Assembly (NCBI GenBank): GCA_965230615.1
Contig: OZ246012.1
Span: 3,720,001-3,784,000, forward strand
Reading direction: 5' to 3'
From: G965230615 sp965230615
Lineage (GTDB): Bacteria; Pseudomonadota; Gammaproteobacteria; HTCC5015
DNA: 64,000 nucleotides
This document shows positions 62,105-64,000 of the stretch, piece by piece. Below the pieces are notes generated by a model that was not told the DNA's origin, searched no databases, and saw only the letters and a program-made list of their open reading frames with translations. Each line of letters opens with the position of its first letter. The stretch's first letter is position 1. The translations under genes and the position numbers were made by a program.

Positions 62105-63106
62105 ATGGATGGCAAAATGAGGCAGCCCAGAGGTAATAAAAATGTTGTGATTGCTTTTGTTATTATGCTTGCAACATTTATTGTGTTTGCAGCCATTATG
62201 AAGCATTACCAGCTATCGGAACTTGCTAATAATACCAATATACGCATTGGTATTAATATTTGGCCAGGTTATGAGTATTTGTTTTTAGCAAAAGAAAAAA
62301 AACTATATGAAAAGCATGGCTTAAATGTCGAGTTGGTTGAGTTAGGAGCGCTAACGGATGTCAGGCGGGCTTATGAGCAAGAGCATATTAACGCAATGGC
62401 TTCAACCTTGATTGAGCCTGTTGAGGCATATTATCAGTCTGGACGTATGGCTAAAATTGCATTGGTTATCGATTTTTCCAGTGGCGCTGATGTCATTCTC
62501 GGGCAAAAGAATATAAGCGATATTAAAGGTTTGCGAGGTAAGCGCATCGGGGCTGAGCCGGCATCACTTGGGCAATTTATTGTGTCTCGGGCATTGCAAT
62601 TAGGTGGGTTGACGCTAAATGATATTGATTTTGTGCCGGTGGTGCAGGATGAGATGTTTGATGCCATGCGTAATAAAGAAGTCGATGCCGTAATGACATA
62701 CCCACCCTTATCAATGAAAATAAAGTCTGAGCTGGAAACCAAAGAGCTTTTTAGTACAAAGCTGATACCCGGTGAGATCGCTGATGTTATTTCTTTCGAC
62801 GTCCAGTTGTTAGAGAATGATCCAACAATTGTGCAAAAAATGCAGCATGTTTTAGCTGAGACGTTGCAATATATTCAAACTAATCCTGAGGAGTCCTATT
62901 CGATTTTGGCGGCTAGACAAAAGATTAGTGTGGCTGATTTTAAGGAATCTTTAGAGGGGCTAGAGATAGTAGGTATGGATAAACAATCTGAAATATTGCG
63001 TGCCGATGGGCCGGTAGTTAATGCGCTGTCGACAATTATAGATACTATTCATGTTGAGTATGATGCTGCTGAGAATAAAGTAGCGGTAAGTGAATTTTTA
63101 TATTAA
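62105..63106 (+). CDS. membrane-anchored NMT1/SsuA-type solute-binding protein
   Basis: 333 aa with an N-terminal hydrophobic helix (VVIAFVIMLATFIVFAAIM) that is probably an uncleaved anchor. The fold is a type 2 periplasmic binding protein of the NMT1 group: IRIGINIWPGYEYLFLAKEK, then GLNVELVELG and IKGLRGKRIGAEPASLGQFI, then DAVMTYPPLS. No ABC permease or ATPase gene is near. It is followed 19 bases later by a sensor protein, so it likely presents a ligand to that sensor. Confidence 0.88.
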   Translation: MDGKMRQPRGNKNVVIAFVIMLATFIVFAAIMKHYQLSELANNTNIRIGINIWPGYEYLFLAKEKKLYEKHGLNVELVELGALTDVRRAYEQEHINAMASTLIEPVEAYYQSGRMAKIALVIDFSSGADVILGQKNISDIKGLRGKRIGAEPASLGQFIVSRALQLGGLTLNDIDFVPVVQDEMFDAMRNKEVDAVMTYPPLSMKIKSELETKELFSTKLIPGEIADVISFDVQLLENDPTIVQKMQHVLAETLQYIQTNPEESYSILAARQKISVADFKESLEGLEIVGMDKQSEILRADGPVVNALSTIIDTIHVEYDAAENKVAVSEFLY

Positions 63107-63125
63107 GCGTTGAGTTTTATTAGAT

Positions 63126-64000
63126 ATGTTAGGTTATCTTAAAAATGACTCAATTCAGTTCAAAGTACTCTTGCCGTTGGCATTGATTCTGTTGCTTGCG
63201 ATAGCAGGTATGGTGTGGTCTATCCTGGATTTTTTTAAAATGCAAGTTGGTGACCTGTCAGAATCTAGAGTGAGTCAGTTGAGAAATACGATAGACTATA
63301 TTGCTGAATTATCAGAAAATGAGAATAAACTTATTGGTGTTGTGCAAACATTGGGCGCTGAAAGAGATATAAAACTTTTAGCTGTTGTTGACGGCGATAG
63401 TAATATTTTAATAGCTGCCTCAAAGCGAGCATTGATTGGTAAGGAGAGGCAGGTGCTTTATAATTATATTCCCTCAAGAATTATGAAATCCATTGTAGCT
63501 AGAGAGGATATTTTTTTTCTAGATAAGGAAAAAAACAGCTATACGGCGATAGTTAATTTTTCAATGCCTGACTGGCAAGGCAATAAGAAAATTAAATCAG
63601 GAGAAATGTTCTTGGTATTGGATACTTCTGGAATATCCAGCTCTTTAGTAAAGCATCTGCAGCAAGTGTTTTTGGTGGCCATAATGACTATCATGGTGGT
63701 ATTGTTTGTGTTGTATTGGATGTTAAATAAACATATTTTTGGTCCATTATTTAATATGATTGAGGGCCTTAAGTCGAAAATCGATGAGGTCGATGGTGAA
63801 GACCTTATTAAAGTTCATGGTGAAATAAACTGGGTTCAGGATTCGATAAATAGGCTGTTTACGGCGTTGCATAAAAGTCAGGAGTTGTTTAGAGCTATGG
63901 CTAACTCTATACCAGCGATAGCTTGGCTTTCTAATCAAAATAATCAATATACTTTTGTCAATAAGTATGGTTTGGATTTTTTTGATAGCTCACTTGCTAA
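63126..64000 (+). CDS. membrane sensor protein with PAS domain (N-terminal part; cut by window edge)
   Basis: The first 291 codons are visible. Two transmembrane helices (about residues 14 to 37 and 179 to 200) flank a periplasmic domain of about 140 residues (ILIAASKRALIGKERQV). A HAMP-like linker follows the second helix, and a PAS domain begins with LFRAMANSIPAIAWLSNQNN. The output domain (histidine kinase or GGDEF) lies beyond the window. It directly follows the solute-binding protein gene. Confidence 0.85.
   Translation, partial: MLGYLKNDSIQFKVLLPLALILLLAIAGMVWSILDFFKMQVGDLSESRVSQLRNTIDYIAELSENENKLIGVVQTLGAERDIKLLAVVDGDSNILIAASKRALIGKERQVLYNYIPSRIMKSIVAREDIFFLDKEKNSYTAIVNFSMPDWQGNKKIKSGEMFLVLDTSGISSSLVKHLQQVFLVAIMTIMVVLFVLYWMLNKHIFGPLFNMIEGLKSKIDEVDGEDLIKVHGEINWVQDSINRLFTALHKSQELFRAMANSIPAIAWLSNQNNQYTFVNKYGLDFFDSSLA

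Noticed and set aside
1..64000. CRISPR arrays, tRNA or rRNA genes, insertion sequences
   Set aside because: No regularly spaced repeats, no T-loop GGTTCGAATCC-type sequence and no transposase-like protein were recognised. A covariance-model scan would settle the RNA genes.

Overview
The window looks like a chromosomal segment of a moderately AT-rich, probably marine gammaproteobacterium. The evidence is a B-family DNA polymerase II, a stand-alone CysC, a TelA operon, a VIT/VWA protein of the type annotated in marine proteobacteria, an XdhC/MocA-assisted molybdenum hydroxylase, and many secreted or envelope proteins. I cannot name the species. I recognised no rRNA, tRNA, CRISPR array or insertion sequence.

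Region 1 (1 to about 6.7 kb) is the right-hand part of an integrative element; its left end lies outside the window. A rightward module (265-aa unknown protein, AlpA-like regulator, HTH/zinc-ribbon protein, tyrosine recombinase) converges on a leftward cargo operon. That operon has a 68-aa ribbon-helix-helix protein followed by a 955-aa protein joining an HsdR-type nuclease domain, a P-loop ATPase and two cold-shock domains. Two near-identical palindromes sit upstream of the operon, and on their other side lie a foldable leader, a 47-codon ORF and an XRE regulator. This is the best candidate here for an undescribed (probably defence) system.

Region 2 (7 to 31.6 kb) carries a LysR regulator divergent from a DUF2306 membrane protein, a PAN/Vps62-like secreted protein, and a lone 1571-aa SIR2 protein that looks like a second defence insertion followed by a gene remnant. 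A run of exported proteins follows: DUF3500, a phytase-like esterase, two beta-propellers, a 630-aa unknown, and a metzincin protease with seven C-terminal repeats. Interspersed are a kinase-like/IMPase pair and a YdjM-type membrane protein.

Region 3 (32 to 43 kb) is more ordinary: polB, a membrane-bound AraC regulator, the molybdenum hydroxylase cluster (2Fe-2S subunit, Tat-exported Mo subunit, XdhC, MocA), a small periplasmic protein, a peroxiredoxin-like protein and cysC.

Region 4 (43 to 64 kb) is envelope and signalling. An XRE regulator and a VIT/VWA protein share operator-like dyads. A five-gene leftward operon encodes two solute-binding/OmpA fusions, a VWA protein, a membrane coiled-coil protein and TelA. 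After small metabolic genes, the window ends with a GAF/PAS protein, a membrane-anchored NMT1-type binding protein and the start of a PAS sensor protein.
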